Numbered from the stretch's first letter, positions 1-7,617 are shown. The stretch is DNA of 13,382 nucleotides from Candidatus Fermentithermobacillaceae bacterium (GCA_012842105.1 DUTL01000230.1:1-13382); one strand, 5' to 3'. Notes: generated by a model not told the origin, from the letters alone. Translations and numbers: made by a program.

Positions 1-133
1 CTATTTTGCCCTGAACCTTTCCGTCTACTCTCAGACTGCCTTTTGATTGAACGGTACCTTCGATTTGAATGCCTTTTCCGAGTATGCTCTCAAAGGTGCC
101 CGGCCGTTGGGCAGGCTCTTTGGACCTAAACAT
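1..133 (-). CDS. Bactofilin, N-terminal part (polymer-forming cytoskeletal protein), cut by the window edge
   Basis: Only the first 44 or so codons are inside the window; the gene runs off the left edge. The ATG at 133 is preceded by a strong AGGAGG Shine-Dalgarno. The visible protein begins MFRSKEPAQRPGTFESILGK and continues with GIQIEGTVQSKGSLRVDGKV. A short disordered lead into 'ILGKGIQIEGTV...G.LRVDGKV.G.I' is the typical start of the bactofilin right-handed beta-helix, whose subunits polymerise without nucleotide into membrane-associated filaments. It starts 19 bases after the stop of the M23 peptidase gene on the same strand, so the two are almost surely co-transcribed. Bactofilins are often paired with M23 peptidases in cell-shape modules; that role here is inference. 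The family call is confident despite the truncation. Confidence 0.87.
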   Translation of the reverse strand, partial: MFRSKEPAQRPGTFESILGKGIQIEGTVQSKGSLRVDGKVQGKI

Positions 134-152
134 GATATATGCCTCCTAGGTT

Positions 153-1175
153 TCAGTCAGGAAGGTAGCCCAGAGGATCTTGATTCTTTCCGTCTTTGCA
201 GACCTCATAGTGCAGGTGGGGCCCTGTAGCTATACCGGAAGTGCCGACGTAACCAATGGTATCGCTACGGCGGACCTTCTGCCCTGCAGTGACTGCCATA
301 GAACTGCAGTGGCTGTACAAAGTCTCAAGCCCGTAGCCGTGGCTTATTATTATGGTCCGGCCATAGCCTGATTTGTAACCGGCAAACTTGACCGTTCCGT
401 CAGCAGCGGCTCTTATGGGAGCACGGTATTGGGCGCCAATGTCGATTCCCTCATGGAATTGCTGCCTTCCTGTGATTGGGTGCCTGCGCCACCCGTACGG
501 CGAGGTTAAGCTGCCATGTACAGGCCAGATGTTGGGCTGAGCCCTGGCATAAGCCACAGCCTTGTCAGCCTCCTCACGAAGATCATTGAGACAATCCTGC
601 AAAGAGCCAATTTCGCAATCCAGTTCAAGAGCCAACCGCTCCAGGGAATCGAGAACGGAGGCCATGTCGCGCACGGGAATCCGGCCGGCGTGTCTTCCGG
701 AACGAGACGTGGTGGCTGCCATAACCTGCCTTGCTGCAACCACGGCTGCAAGTTCTGAGGTTCCCTCCTGCAATAAGCCCTCTTCTATGAGCATACTCCT
801 GGTTTCGCTCTCAGCGAGTTCAGTCTGGCGCAACCTTTGGGCCATTTCGAGGATATGTTGTTGAAGCTCTTGTATTTGCTTCTCTTGAGTGCCTGCTACG
901 TCGTGAAGGTAGTTAAGCTCCTCATTCTGCTTTGCTGTTTCCATATATGAATTGACGAATATGCCAAGTGCAGCCAACGAAACGCACACGGCTGCCATTA
1001 TGGATAAGAGCGTGCCCAAACTGAAACTCAGTGTGTGAGTCTTGCCGTGGGAATACACCAGCAAAAGACTAAGCCGGCGCTCCCGGCTGCTGGTGGGCCT
1101 CTTTGCGCTTGGTTTTCTTTCTTTGACAAAAAAACGGGTTAAGGGCAAGCGTACGACGCCTCCGAACTTTTCCAA
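153..1175 (-). CDS. Membrane-anchored M23-family murein peptidase
   Basis: The protein has 340 residues. A basic cytoplasmic tail (about 1-54) is followed by one membrane segment (about 55-77), a predicted coiled coil (about 78-125), a linker helix region (about 170-210) and a C-terminal LytM/M23 domain (about 217-335). The zinc ligands are visible: H241 and D245 in FHEGID and H322 in HLHYEV, with H289 (YSH) and H320 also conserved. All catalytic positions are present, so it should be an active peptidoglycan endopeptidase acting outside the membrane; the coiled coil probably mediates partner binding or self-assembly. The TTG at 1175 is the first possible start, because an in-frame TAA lies 9 bases upstream; its GAGG is about 11 bases away. 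A TTG at 1148 with GGAGG about 10 bases upstream is an equally good alternative and would remove nine residues. The bactofilin gene follows 19 bases downstream. Confidence 0.9.
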   Translation of the reverse strand: MEKFGGVVRLPLTRFFVKERKPSAKRPTSSRERRLSLLLVYSHGKTHTLSFSLGTLLSIMAAVCVSLAALGIFVNSYMETAKQNEELNYLHDVAGTQEKQIQELQQHILEMAQRLRQTELAESETRSMLIEEGLLQEGTSELAAVVAARQVMAATTSRSGRHAGRIPVRDMASVLDSLERLALELDCEIGSLQDCLNDLREEADKAVAYARAQPNIWPVHGSLTSPYGWRRHPITGRQQFHEGIDIGAQYRAPIRAAADGTVKFAGYKSGYGRTIIISHGYGLETLYSHCSSMAVTAGQKVRRSDTIGYVGTSGIATGPHLHYEVCKDGKNQDPLGYLPD

Positions 1176-1308
1176 TAAAGATTAAGCCTCAAATGAAAAC
1201 ATGGTACTTCTACATTCGACGCTTGTCCCGGTAATCCTTCTCCGGAGTGAGAAAACCCCTATCCTCCGTGTCTGCTTCCTCAGGGCAAAACAAACTCCGG
1301 TTTGGGCC

Positions 1309-2445
1309 TCAGCGGCCTACATAGATACGGGGCACCCTTGAAGCAATTCCCGTAAGGATTTCGTGGGTAATGGTGCCTGCAATCTCTGCTACTTCATCAA
1401 GAGTTATAGTTTCATTGCCGTCACTGCCAATGAGGGTAACCACGTCTCCTGTTTTGAATCCCGGGTCGCCTTCTAGATCAATCATTGATTGATCCATGCA
1501 TATTCGGCCTGCAATTGGGTACCTTTTGCCTCTTATCAATACTGAGGCTTTATTAGACAACGACCTTGGGTACCCGTCTGCATAGCCAATAGGGATAGTG
1601 GCAATAGCGGTCGCCTCAGGAACCTTGTACGACATGCCGTAGCCAACGTATGTGCCAGGCCCAACCCGTTTAATGTGGGATATACGGGCCTTGAGGGAAA
1701 GAACCGGGTACAGGCTTGCCTTGCAGGCCAGGGAAGTATCCGGGTAGCAACCGTAAATCATAATTCCGGGCCGCACTAGATCAAAGTGTGATATTGGAAG
1801 GTCGAGTATTGCAGCAGAATTCGATATATGTATATAGCGGGGATAAATATTGGCGTCTGCAACCTGGTTCATGGCCTCTTCAAAATTGCGCATCTGAAAA
1901 GCGGTGTATTCCCGGTTCGTATCGGCAGCGGAAAAGTGTGAGAAAACGCCCTCTACTTCCACATGGTTGCACGTTGAAACGAGTTCAAGGGCTTGCCGGA
2001 GTTCAGGCCCGGGGAGGAATCCAACCCTACCCATTCCGGTTTCCACCTTGATGTGGACCTTGCTCTTTCTCCCTGCTGCCTGCCCGGCGATTTCGGCATC
2101 TCGTATCCCCGGGGCCGAAGTAACGGTCATTGAAACCCCAAGAGTTGCCAGTACATTGGCAGCAGTGCTTGTCACGGGCCCGAGAGCCAAAATCATGTCG
2201 TTCAGGCCTGCCTCCCTGAGTTCCACTGCTTCATCGGGCGTGGCTACAGCCAGGCCTATGACGCCAGGCACCTCCAGCGCGGCACGGGAAGCCGGTATTG
2301 CGCCTATGCCATAGGCGTTTGCTTTGACTACGGCGAGTATCTGAGCATGTGGCGACGTGAGATCTCTTACCGCCAGCAAATTCTTCTTGAAGTTCTCCAG
2401 GTTCACTTCAGCCCAAACTGGCCTCAGGGGGTTTTTCATGGTCAT
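1309..2445 (-). CDS. alr: Alanine racemase
   Basis: This is a PLP-dependent enzyme that interconverts L- and D-alanine, supplying D-Ala for peptidoglycan. The protein has 378 residues, normal for the family. The PLP lysine is K41 in VVKANAYG, in the N-terminal TIM barrel. K133 in HIKVETGMGR corresponds to the carbamylated lysine and R140 is conserved. The catalytic tyrosine is probably Y269 (VGYGMSY), and CMDQSMID (316-323) is the expected active-site strand. One oddity is Ile47 where most family members have His (KANAYGHG). AGGAGG lies 4 bases before the ATG at 2445 and 10 bases before a second ATG at 2439, so the start is uncertain by two residues. It sits 60 bases after parB with parS in the gap, an uncommon neighbour for alr, and is followed by the M23 gene, so a cell-wall theme continues. 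Confidence 0.95.
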   Translation of the reverse strand: MTMKNPLRPVWAEVNLENFKKNLLAVRDLTSPHAQILAVVKANAYGIGAIPASRAALEVPGVIGLAVATPDEAVELREAGLNDMILALGPVTSTAANVLATLGVSMTVTSAPGIRDAEIAGQAAGRKSKVHIKVETGMGRVGFLPGPELRQALELVSTCNHVEVEGVFSHFSAADTNREYTAFQMRNFEEAMNQVADANIYPRYIHISNSAAILDLPISHFDLVRPGIMIYGCYPDTSLACKASLYPVLSLKARISHIKRVGPGTYVGYGMSYKVPEATAIATIPIGYADGYPRSLSNKASVLIRGKRYPIAGRICMDQSMIDLEGDPGFKTGDVVTLIGSDGNETITLDEVAEIAGTITHEILTGIASRVPRIYVGR

Positions 2446-2475
2446 AGATCCTCCTGTGCTGCAAAATAGGCCGGC

Positions 2476-2495
2476 AATGTTTCACGTGAAACATT
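2476..2495. promoter_or_regulatory. parS: parS centromere site
   Basis: The core TGTTTCACGTGAAACA (2478-2493) is a perfect 16-bp palindrome matching the parS consensus of the Spo0J/ParB family exactly. Symmetry extends one A/T pair plus another on each side (AA...TT), giving a 20-bp palindrome. It lies between the parB stop and the alr start. ParB dimers load here as CTP-dependent clamps and slide outwards; SMC is recruited around such sites. No second full site was found in the window. Confidence 0.96.
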
Positions 2496-2505
2496 ACCTG
2501 GCCCC

Positions 2506-3354
2506 CTAGTACGTCCCGGCAGCTCCGCTTATGGCTTCAACCAGTCGTTCTAAATCTTCGGGCCCAAAGAATGTGATGCTAATCGTTCCCTTCGCGCCCT
2601 GTCTCTTTACAATAACCGGGCTTCCCAAGGCAGCTGCCAATATCTCTTCTGCTTCTCCTACGCGCGCAGCCTCAGTTGCCTTTTTCTGCCTGCCTTTTTT
2701 GCCGGGCCTGGACGATACGGCGTCTTCTGTGCTTCTAACTGAGAGCCCTCTTTCAACGATGGTGTTTGCAAGCCGGAGTTGCTGCTCGCGTCCCAGGCCT
2801 ACAAGGGCACGTCCATGCCCGCCTGAAATTCTTCCCTGGTTTATCAGTTGCTTCACTTCCGGCTCCAACCTCAGCAACCTCAAAGTATTTGCAACATCTG
2901 ACCGGCTTTTTCCCACCCTCTGAGAAATATCCTCCTGTGTAAGCCCAAACTCCTCTGACAGCCTTTTGTAGGCCTCTGCCTCCTCAAGCGGCCCCAAATC
3001 TTCTCGCTGCAGGTTTTCGACCAAGGAAATCTCCATAGCCTCCCGGTCACTCAGACTTCTAACCACAACGGGAATCTTGTCAAGCCCGGCTTGCAGGGCA
3101 GCCCTAAGGCGCCTTTCCCCTGCAACCAGCTGGTACACAGCTCCTTCACGCCTCACGATCAATGGCTGAATTACACCATGCTCCATCATAGATGCAGCTA
3201 ACTCCTGAATCTTTTCATCATCGAATATTTGCCTGGGTTGGTATGGGTTGGGCTTTATGTCTTTTGGATCGGCCTCCAGAATCTCCTCCCCGCCTTCGTC
3301 CAGTACCGCAGGAATCAGCGCGTCAATACCCCTCCCAAGTCCTCTCCTGGCCAC
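2506..3354 (-). CDS. parB: ParB/Spo0J chromosome-partitioning protein (CTP-dependent DNA clamp)
   Basis: The chosen start is the GTG at 3354, which gives MARRGLGRGIDALIP, the normal family N-terminus (ParA-stimulating LGRG.DALI motif), and has AGGAGG 9 bases upstream. A longer reading from TTG 3375 would put that Shine-Dalgarno inside the coding region. The product has 282 residues. In order: N-terminal ParA-activating peptide (6-14); CTP-binding ParB domain with NPYQPR, GERRLRA (about 79-85) and ENLQRED (about 113-119); helix-turn-helix parS-binding domain (about 138-161, LTQEDISQRVGKSRSDV); basic linker; C-terminal dimerisation domain. All key CTP motifs are intact. It overlaps the end of soj by 32 bases and is followed directly by a perfect parS site. 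It should bind parS, load SMC and, with Soj, drive origin segregation and modulate DnaA. Confidence 0.97.
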   Translation of the reverse strand: MARRGLGRGIDALIPAVLDEGGEEILEADPKDIKPNPYQPRQIFDDEKIQELAASMMEHGVIQPLIVRREGAVYQLVAGERRLRAALQAGLDKIPVVVRSLSDREAMEISLVENLQREDLGPLEEAEAYKRLSEEFGLTQEDISQRVGKSRSDVANTLRLLRLEPEVKQLINQGRISGGHGRALVGLGREQQLRLANTIVERGLSVRSTEDAVSSRPGKKGRQKKATEAARVGEAEEILAAALGSPVIVKRQGAKGTISITFFGPEDLERLVEAISGAAGTY

Positions 3355-4108
3355 GCCGCAACACCTCCTCTGCAAGTTCTCGATATACTTCGGCTCCCCG
3401 GGATCTGCTATCGTAAATGGTTATAGGTTTACCGTGAGAAGGCGCCTCGGATAATCTCACATTCCTGGGGATTACTGTTGCAAATAATTGATTACGAAAA
3501 TACCTCTTAACCTCTTCAGCTACCTGGAGAGACAAGTTAGTGCGGCCGTCAAACATTGTGAGGAGCACGCCTTCCAGGCCCAGGGTGGAGTTAAGCCTTC
3601 CTCTAATAAGTTTGATGGTGCTCAGAAGTTGCGTAAGCCCTTCCAGGGCGTAGTACTCACATTGTATGGGTATCAGAACTGAATCAGCGGCTGCCAGGGC
3701 GTTAACCGTGAGCAACCCCAGGGACGGCGGGCAATCGATAAATGTATAGTCGTAATTGTCCCTGATCTTTCCGACTACCTTCTTCAGCCTGTGCTCCCTC
3801 TCATCCATAGCAACCAGTTCGATTTCAGCACCAGCGAGATCAAGTGACGAAGGCAAAAGCCACAGGCCGGTGTATTCAGTAGCCCGAAGAGCCTTGACCG
3901 GTTCAACGTTTCGCACAAGGCAATCGTACAATGAGTAATCCAACTTGTTTCTGTCAACCCCCACGCCGCTTGTGGCGTTTCCTTGAGGATCCACATCCAC
4001 AATCAACACCGTCCGGCCCAGCTCGCCAAGACACGCGCCGAGATTAACAGCTGTAGTAGTCTTACCCACTCCGCCTTTTTGGTTGGCAACTGCAACGACT
4101 TTCGACAT
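3323..4108 (-). CDS. soj: ParA/Soj chromosome-partitioning ATPase
   Basis: The protein has 261 residues, typical of chromosomal ParA. The deviant Walker A motif KGGVGKTT (11-18) has the signature lysine K11; DVDPQGN (38-44) is the A' motif and FIDCPPSLG (123-131) the Walker B region. The late motif RNVRLSEAPSHG is also typical. ATP-bound dimers bind DNA non-specifically, ParB stimulates hydrolysis, and the cycle moves origins apart; the monomer form of Soj can inhibit DnaA in Bacillus. The ATG at 4108 lies 2 bases after the noc-like stop, with only a weak GGT-type Shine-Dalgarno inside that gene, so translation is probably coupled. The 3' end overlaps parB by 32 bases. Confidence 0.97.
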   Translation of the reverse strand: MSKVVAVANQKGGVGKTTTAVNLGACLGELGRTVLIVDVDPQGNATSGVGVDRNKLDYSLYDCLVRNVEPVKALRATEYTGLWLLPSSLDLAGAEIELVAMDEREHRLKKVVGKIRDNYDYTFIDCPPSLGLLTVNALAAADSVLIPIQCEYYALEGLTQLLSTIKLIRGRLNSTLGLEGVLLTMFDGRTNLSLQVAEEVKRYFRNQLFATVIPRNVRLSEAPSHGKPITIYDSRSRGAEVYRELAEEVLRRGQERTWEGY

Positions 4109-4110
4109 GG

Positions 4111-4905
4111 TTATATTCTTACCAACACCTTAAACTCCCACGATTTTTCATACATCTCTTCTCTGCACACTACATCGAGTCCTGCCTTTTTCATCTCAGC
4201 AACAATTTTCCGCAGGGTATTTTGAAAAATCCTGGGATCTTTGTAGATAATCCTGTATTTTTTTGCAGGAAGCAACGCTTTCACGGTTGCTTTCCCCGAA
4301 GACAACCTGCACAGATCTTCCATTTCCTCTGCAGTCAACTTCATTCTAACACACCTGCGGAACAGTTCTAGCTGTTTGCTTTCCTCGGGCACCCTCAAAA
4401 GCGCCCTGGCTTGCCTTTCGCCAATGTCGCCGGACCTTAGCGAATCCAAAACCTTACCGGGCAAACGCAGCAACCGCAACTTGTTCGAAACTGTACATTG
4501 CTTCCTGCCACAGCGAATTGCTATCTCCTGGTGGCTCATCCCATGTTCCGAAACAAGCTCAAATACCATCATGGCTTCTTCCACCGGGTTTACATCTCTT
4601 CGCCTGGCTCCTTCCGAAATCCGGGTTACTATTGCAGTAACATCATCCATTTCTCTGACCCAACAAGTGATTGCCTCTCCACCCCTGGCCCGGGCCACCC
4701 AGTACTCAAGGTCTCCTGCCACCAATTCAAACCTGCCACTTACGGGCCTTACCAAAACAGGCTGTCTTGACCCTTTTACAAGCTCGGCAAGAACCGCCCT
4801 TGATATGGCCTCTTCACCGCCTGGCAAACACGACCCCGGCCGCACATCAATGTGGGTGATAGGCACCTGTTTGACTTCAAACCTTTCGCTTGCAAGCTCA
4901 AACAT
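4111..4905 (-). CDS. Diverged ParB-family protein, probably Noc (nucleoid occlusion)
   Basis: The protein has 264 residues. Position between rsmG and soj, an intact helix-turn-helix (about 121-146, GMSHQEIAIRCGRKQCTVSNKLRLL), GERQARALLRV (162-172) and the tail 'KDPRIFQNTLRKIV...' (222 onward) match Noc. The N-terminal ParB/CTPase fold is recognisable (QPVLVRPVSGRFELVAG) but degenerate. Where ParB has GERRxRA this has GDLEYWVA (64-71), and ENLQRED is replaced by EGARRRD (98-104). The NPYQPR box is missing, and there is no obvious N-terminal amphipathic membrane helix like that of Bacillus Noc. It may therefore bind DNA without the usual CTP clamp cycle. The ATG at 4905 has GGAGGTGG upstream, but that Shine-Dalgarno lies in a hairpin. 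Family membership is confident; a true Noc role is inference. Confidence 0.8.
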   Translation of the reverse strand: MFELASERFEVKQVPITHIDVRPGSCLPGGEEAISRAVLAELVKGSRQPVLVRPVSGRFELVAGDLEYWVARARGGEAITCWVREMDDVTAIVTRISEGARRRDVNPVEEAMMVFELVSEHGMSHQEIAIRCGRKQCTVSNKLRLLRLPGKVLDSLRSGDIGERQARALLRVPEESKQLELFRRCVRMKLTAEEMEDLCRLSSGKATVKALLPAKKYRIIYKDPRIFQNTLRKIVAEMKKAGLDVVCREEMYEKSWEFKVLVRI

Positions 4906-4928
4906 AAAAAAGCCACCTCCACGGTGAC
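4906..4928 (-). terminator. Hairpin plus T6 immediately before the noc-like start codon
   Basis: On the minus strand GTCACC (4928-4923) can pair with GGTGGC (4917-4912), including one G-U pair, around a five-base loop GTGGA; six Ts follow and then the ATG at 4905. The shape is that of a short intrinsic terminator. The GGAGGTGG Shine-Dalgarno of the noc-like gene lies in the loop and 3' arm, so folding would also hide the ribosome site. It may act as an attenuator between rsmG and noc or be fortuitous. Confidence 0.4.
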
Positions 4929-4966
4929 TGTTCGCCCTAATCCCAGTTATTTCCTGCCTATTCTTG

Positions 4967-5716
4967 TCATATCAGGGGCTTTTTTCTTATCGCCGCGTAC
5001 CGTCTGGGATATCTACTGTCCAATGCTTCCGTTTTTGCATACACGGCCAGTACCCTTCTTCCCATATCTTCAGGCAAGCTATATGGAATTTCCTCTTCCA
5101 ACCGCATTCCGGTTTGCGCCAAACCAGGCTCCGCTCTGGGAGCCTGCTGTTCGGGCCCGATCCAAAGTACAGCTTTTCCCCCAACTGCCAGCAACCCTGA
5201 ACACAGTTCCAGAGCGATCCCGGGCATGGCCATTGCCCTGGACACAGCCAGCGAGAACCCTTCCCTTAATTCACGCCCTTGGCCGGCATTTTCTGCCCTT
5301 TCCTGCACCACATCGACTCCAGGCATTCCGCTTCTCCGTATAAAACTTCTCAGAAAGTCACATGCGCCCTGCCTCGAATCCAATAAACTCACCCGCGCAC
5401 ATTTGCCAAGCGCACTGAGAGCAAGCCCGGGCCAGCCATTGCCGCTCCCAAGATCAACCGCATTGCCGCCGGTGCACAGCCCTTCAACAAAGCCAACTGC
5501 AAACGAATCGGCCAGGAGTTTCACTGCCAATTGGCCAGGGTTTTCAAATCCTGCCACACGCCTTCCTTCCCAGCCCACGAAAAAACGTAACCACTCCTCG
5601 ACCAAGACACGGCCGGCTTCAGGCAAGCCTATCCCCATATCGCCTATTGCTTTGTCAAATGCGTTTAAGGCTTCGTCCATATAACCGTCAGCTGCAAGGC
5701 CAGACTGTTTGCCCAC
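4967..5716 (-). CDS. rsmG: 16S rRNA (guanine-527-N7)-methyltransferase RsmG (GidB)
   Basis: The protein has 249 residues, close to the family norm of about 210-240. It methylates N7 of G527 in 16S rRNA using S-adenosylmethionine. The SAM loop is AVDLGSGNGWPGLALS (86-101), with W where F is usual; LLDS (111-114) carries the ribose-binding acidic residue. ERAEN (139-143) and SRAMA (159-163) are the later family motifs, and the C-terminus SRYPRRYAAIRKKPLI is typical. The GTG at 5716 has GGGAGG 6 bases upstream and lies 13 bases after the mnmG stop, so the two are co-transcribed. Loss of this enzyme gives low-level streptomycin resistance in other bacteria. Confidence 0.95.
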   Translation of the reverse strand: MGKQSGLAADGYMDEALNAFDKAIGDMGIGLPEAGRVLVEEWLRFFVGWEGRRVAGFENPGQLAVKLLADSFAVGFVEGLCTGGNAVDLGSGNGWPGLALSALGKCARVSLLDSRQGACDFLRSFIRRSGMPGVDVVQERAENAGQGRELREGFSLAVSRAMAMPGIALELCSGLLAVGGKAVLWIGPEQQAPRAEPGLAQTGMRLEEEIPYSLPEDMGRRVLAVYAKTEALDSRYPRRYAAIRKKPLI

Positions 5717-5729
5717 TGTTAACCTCCCT

Positions 5730-7595
5730 CTACTCTCCGCGTGGGGCGCGCTCAGGTTGAACCAACGCCCTAAGTTTGCCGCTTCTTAACATCGCCAGTA
5801 TGACCAGCGCATCAGAAGGGGAAACCCCCACCCCTAAAGCGCGGCCGATAGTTGGAGGACGGTACCTTACCAGCTTGTCAACGGTCTCTCTGGATAAGCT
5901 CTTAAGCTGCCGCCAGTTGACATTGGCAGGCAGCTTCTTCTCCAGGTGCTTTTCAAGCCGCCTGGCTTCCCGATTCTGCCTTTCAATGAACCCTGCATAC
6001 TTTGCCTCAATCTCAATCTCAGACAAAACTTCCTCAGGTAAACCGCCCAGTCCGTCAACTACGCCTATAAAATCCTCTATGTGTCTTTCAGGGCTTCTCA
6101 GCAGGTCTTTTATGGCTCCCCCGGTTACTTTTTGCTCCAACAGGGCCCTGCCCCGGTTAATAAATTCAGCTTTGCGGCTGAATGCCTGCCACCTTTCCTC
6201 TGAAACAAGGCCTACCCGTCTCCCCAAGGGAGTCAACCTCATATCCGCATTTGAATGTCTCAGGAACAGCCTGTGTTCTGCTCTTGACGTGAGCATCCTG
6301 TAAGGCTCTTCAATCACTGTGCTCACAAGATCGTCCAGAAGCACGCCTATATAAGCTTCCTTTCTTCCCAAAACCAAAGGCTCTTCTTCTTTGATCTTCA
6401 TCGCTGCGTTGACTCCAGCCAAAAGCCCCTGGGCAGCAGCTTCCTCATAGCCGGAAGTGGCGTTTATCTGGCCCGCAGTAAACAGCCCTGATATGCCCTG
6501 GACTTCAAAAGTAGGATGAATCTGGGACGGTATCAGGTAATCATACTCAATTGCATACCCGGGCCTGCTAATTTTGGCCTTTGTTAGCCCTGGAACAGTG
6601 TAGATCATTTGGTATTGAACATCCTCAGGCAAACTGGTGGAAAGACCCAAAATATAGACATCATCGCTTTCCTCAGACTCGATTTCGAAATATAGCTGGT
6701 GGCGTTTCCTGTTAGGGAACCGCATTACCTTGTCTTCAATCGACGGGCAATATCTCGGCCCCACGCCCTCTATAGTACCGTCAAAAAGCGGCGCCCTGTC
6801 GATATTCTTCCTCACCACTTCATGGGTGTTTTCATTCGTGTAAGCGGAATAGCAAACATTTTTGCTCCGCAGCATGGGAACTGACATGAAAGAAAAAGCG
6901 ACGGGCTTGTCTGCCCCCCTTTCAGGTACCAGCTGATCCCAATCAATGCTACCCTTGAGTATTCTAGGCGAAGTACCCGTCTTAAACCTGCCCAGTTCAA
7001 ACCCAAGGCTTGCCAGGGATGCAGAAAGACCCCTGGCGCTTGATTCCCCTATTGGCCCGGATTCAACTACTTTCGGCCCTATAACAATCCGGCTTTCAAG
7101 ATACACTCCTGTGCAGAGAATGACGGTTCTGGCGCGTATTGCGCTGCCGTCTTCCAGCTTTACTCCATAGGCTTTGCCGGCACCTGTAAGTACCTCTGTA
7201 ACCATGCCTTTAATCAGCTTAATGCCCGATGCTTCAATCCGCCTTCTCATGTAGGCGGAATAGGCGCGCTTATCTACTTGAGCTCTTAGGGATTGGACGG
7301 CAGGGCCCTTTGATGCGTTTAGAAGCCTCATTTCAATGGCGGTATTGTCCGTAGCAAGGGCCATCTCACCGCCCAAAGCATCGATTTCGGCCACTATCTG
7401 TGCTTTGCCGGGCCCGCCGATAGCGGGGTTGCAAGGCATACCTGCAACATTGCCCACATCCATTGTCACCATGGCCGCTTTCATATTCAACCTGGCCGCA
7501 GCAAACGCTGCTTCACATCCTGCATGGCCGCTGCCTACGACCAACACGTCGAAATCAAAGCCCCTATTTCTCAAACCCCGCCTGGCTCCCTTCAA
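5730..7595 (-). CDS. mnmG: tRNA uridine-34 5-carboxymethylaminomethyl modification enzyme MnmG (GidA)
   Basis: The protein has 621 residues, normal length. It is the FAD-dependent subunit that, with MnmE, installs the cmnm5 group on wobble U34 of certain tRNAs. The FAD-binding Rossmann motif VVGSGHAGCEAA is at about 19-30; GMPCNPAIGGPGKAQ (52-66) and GPAVQSLRAQVDK (97-109) are family hallmarks. GPRYCPSIEDKV and LFTAGQINATSGYEEAAAQG follow, and the C-terminal helical domain contacts MnmE. The N-terminus is uncertain. The TTG at 7595 has GGGGGA about 11 bases upstream and adds a basic lead before FDVLVVG; a TTG at 7574 would give a more typical short N-terminus. The gene begins 22 bases after mnmE, its functional partner. 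Confidence 0.97.
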   Translation of the reverse strand: MKGARRGLRNRGFDFDVLVVGSGHAGCEAAFAAARLNMKAAMVTMDVGNVAGMPCNPAIGGPGKAQIVAEIDALGGEMALATDNTAIEMRLLNASKGPAVQSLRAQVDKRAYSAYMRRRIEASGIKLIKGMVTEVLTGAGKAYGVKLEDGSAIRARTVILCTGVYLESRIVIGPKVVESGPIGESSARGLSASLASLGFELGRFKTGTSPRILKGSIDWDQLVPERGADKPVAFSFMSVPMLRSKNVCYSAYTNENTHEVVRKNIDRAPLFDGTIEGVGPRYCPSIEDKVMRFPNRKRHQLYFEIESEESDDVYILGLSTSLPEDVQYQMIYTVPGLTKAKISRPGYAIEYDYLIPSQIHPTFEVQGISGLFTAGQINATSGYEEAAAQGLLAGVNAAMKIKEEEPLVLGRKEAYIGVLLDDLVSTVIEEPYRMLTSRAEHRLFLRHSNADMRLTPLGRRVGLVSEERWQAFSRKAEFINRGRALLEQKVTGGAIKDLLRSPERHIEDFIGVVDGLGGLPEEVLSEIEIEAKYAGFIERQNREARRLEKHLEKKLPANVNWRQLKSLSRETVDKLVRYRPPTIGRALGVGVSPSDALVILAMLRSGKLRALVQPERAPRGE

Positions 7596-7617
7596 GACTG
7601 CTTGTTCCCCCGGTTAT

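Noticed and set aside
3352..3375. Longer ParB start at TTG 3375 (adds MQRRCCG)
   Set aside because: The added codons contain the AGGAGG Shine-Dalgarno for the GTG at 3354, and the shorter product has the normal family N-terminus.
4376..4927. 183-codon open frame on the plus strand
   Set aside because: It lies opposite the noc-like gene, which has clear family motifs; the translation is Ser/Thr/Pro-rich and without domain character, as expected of a shadow frame.
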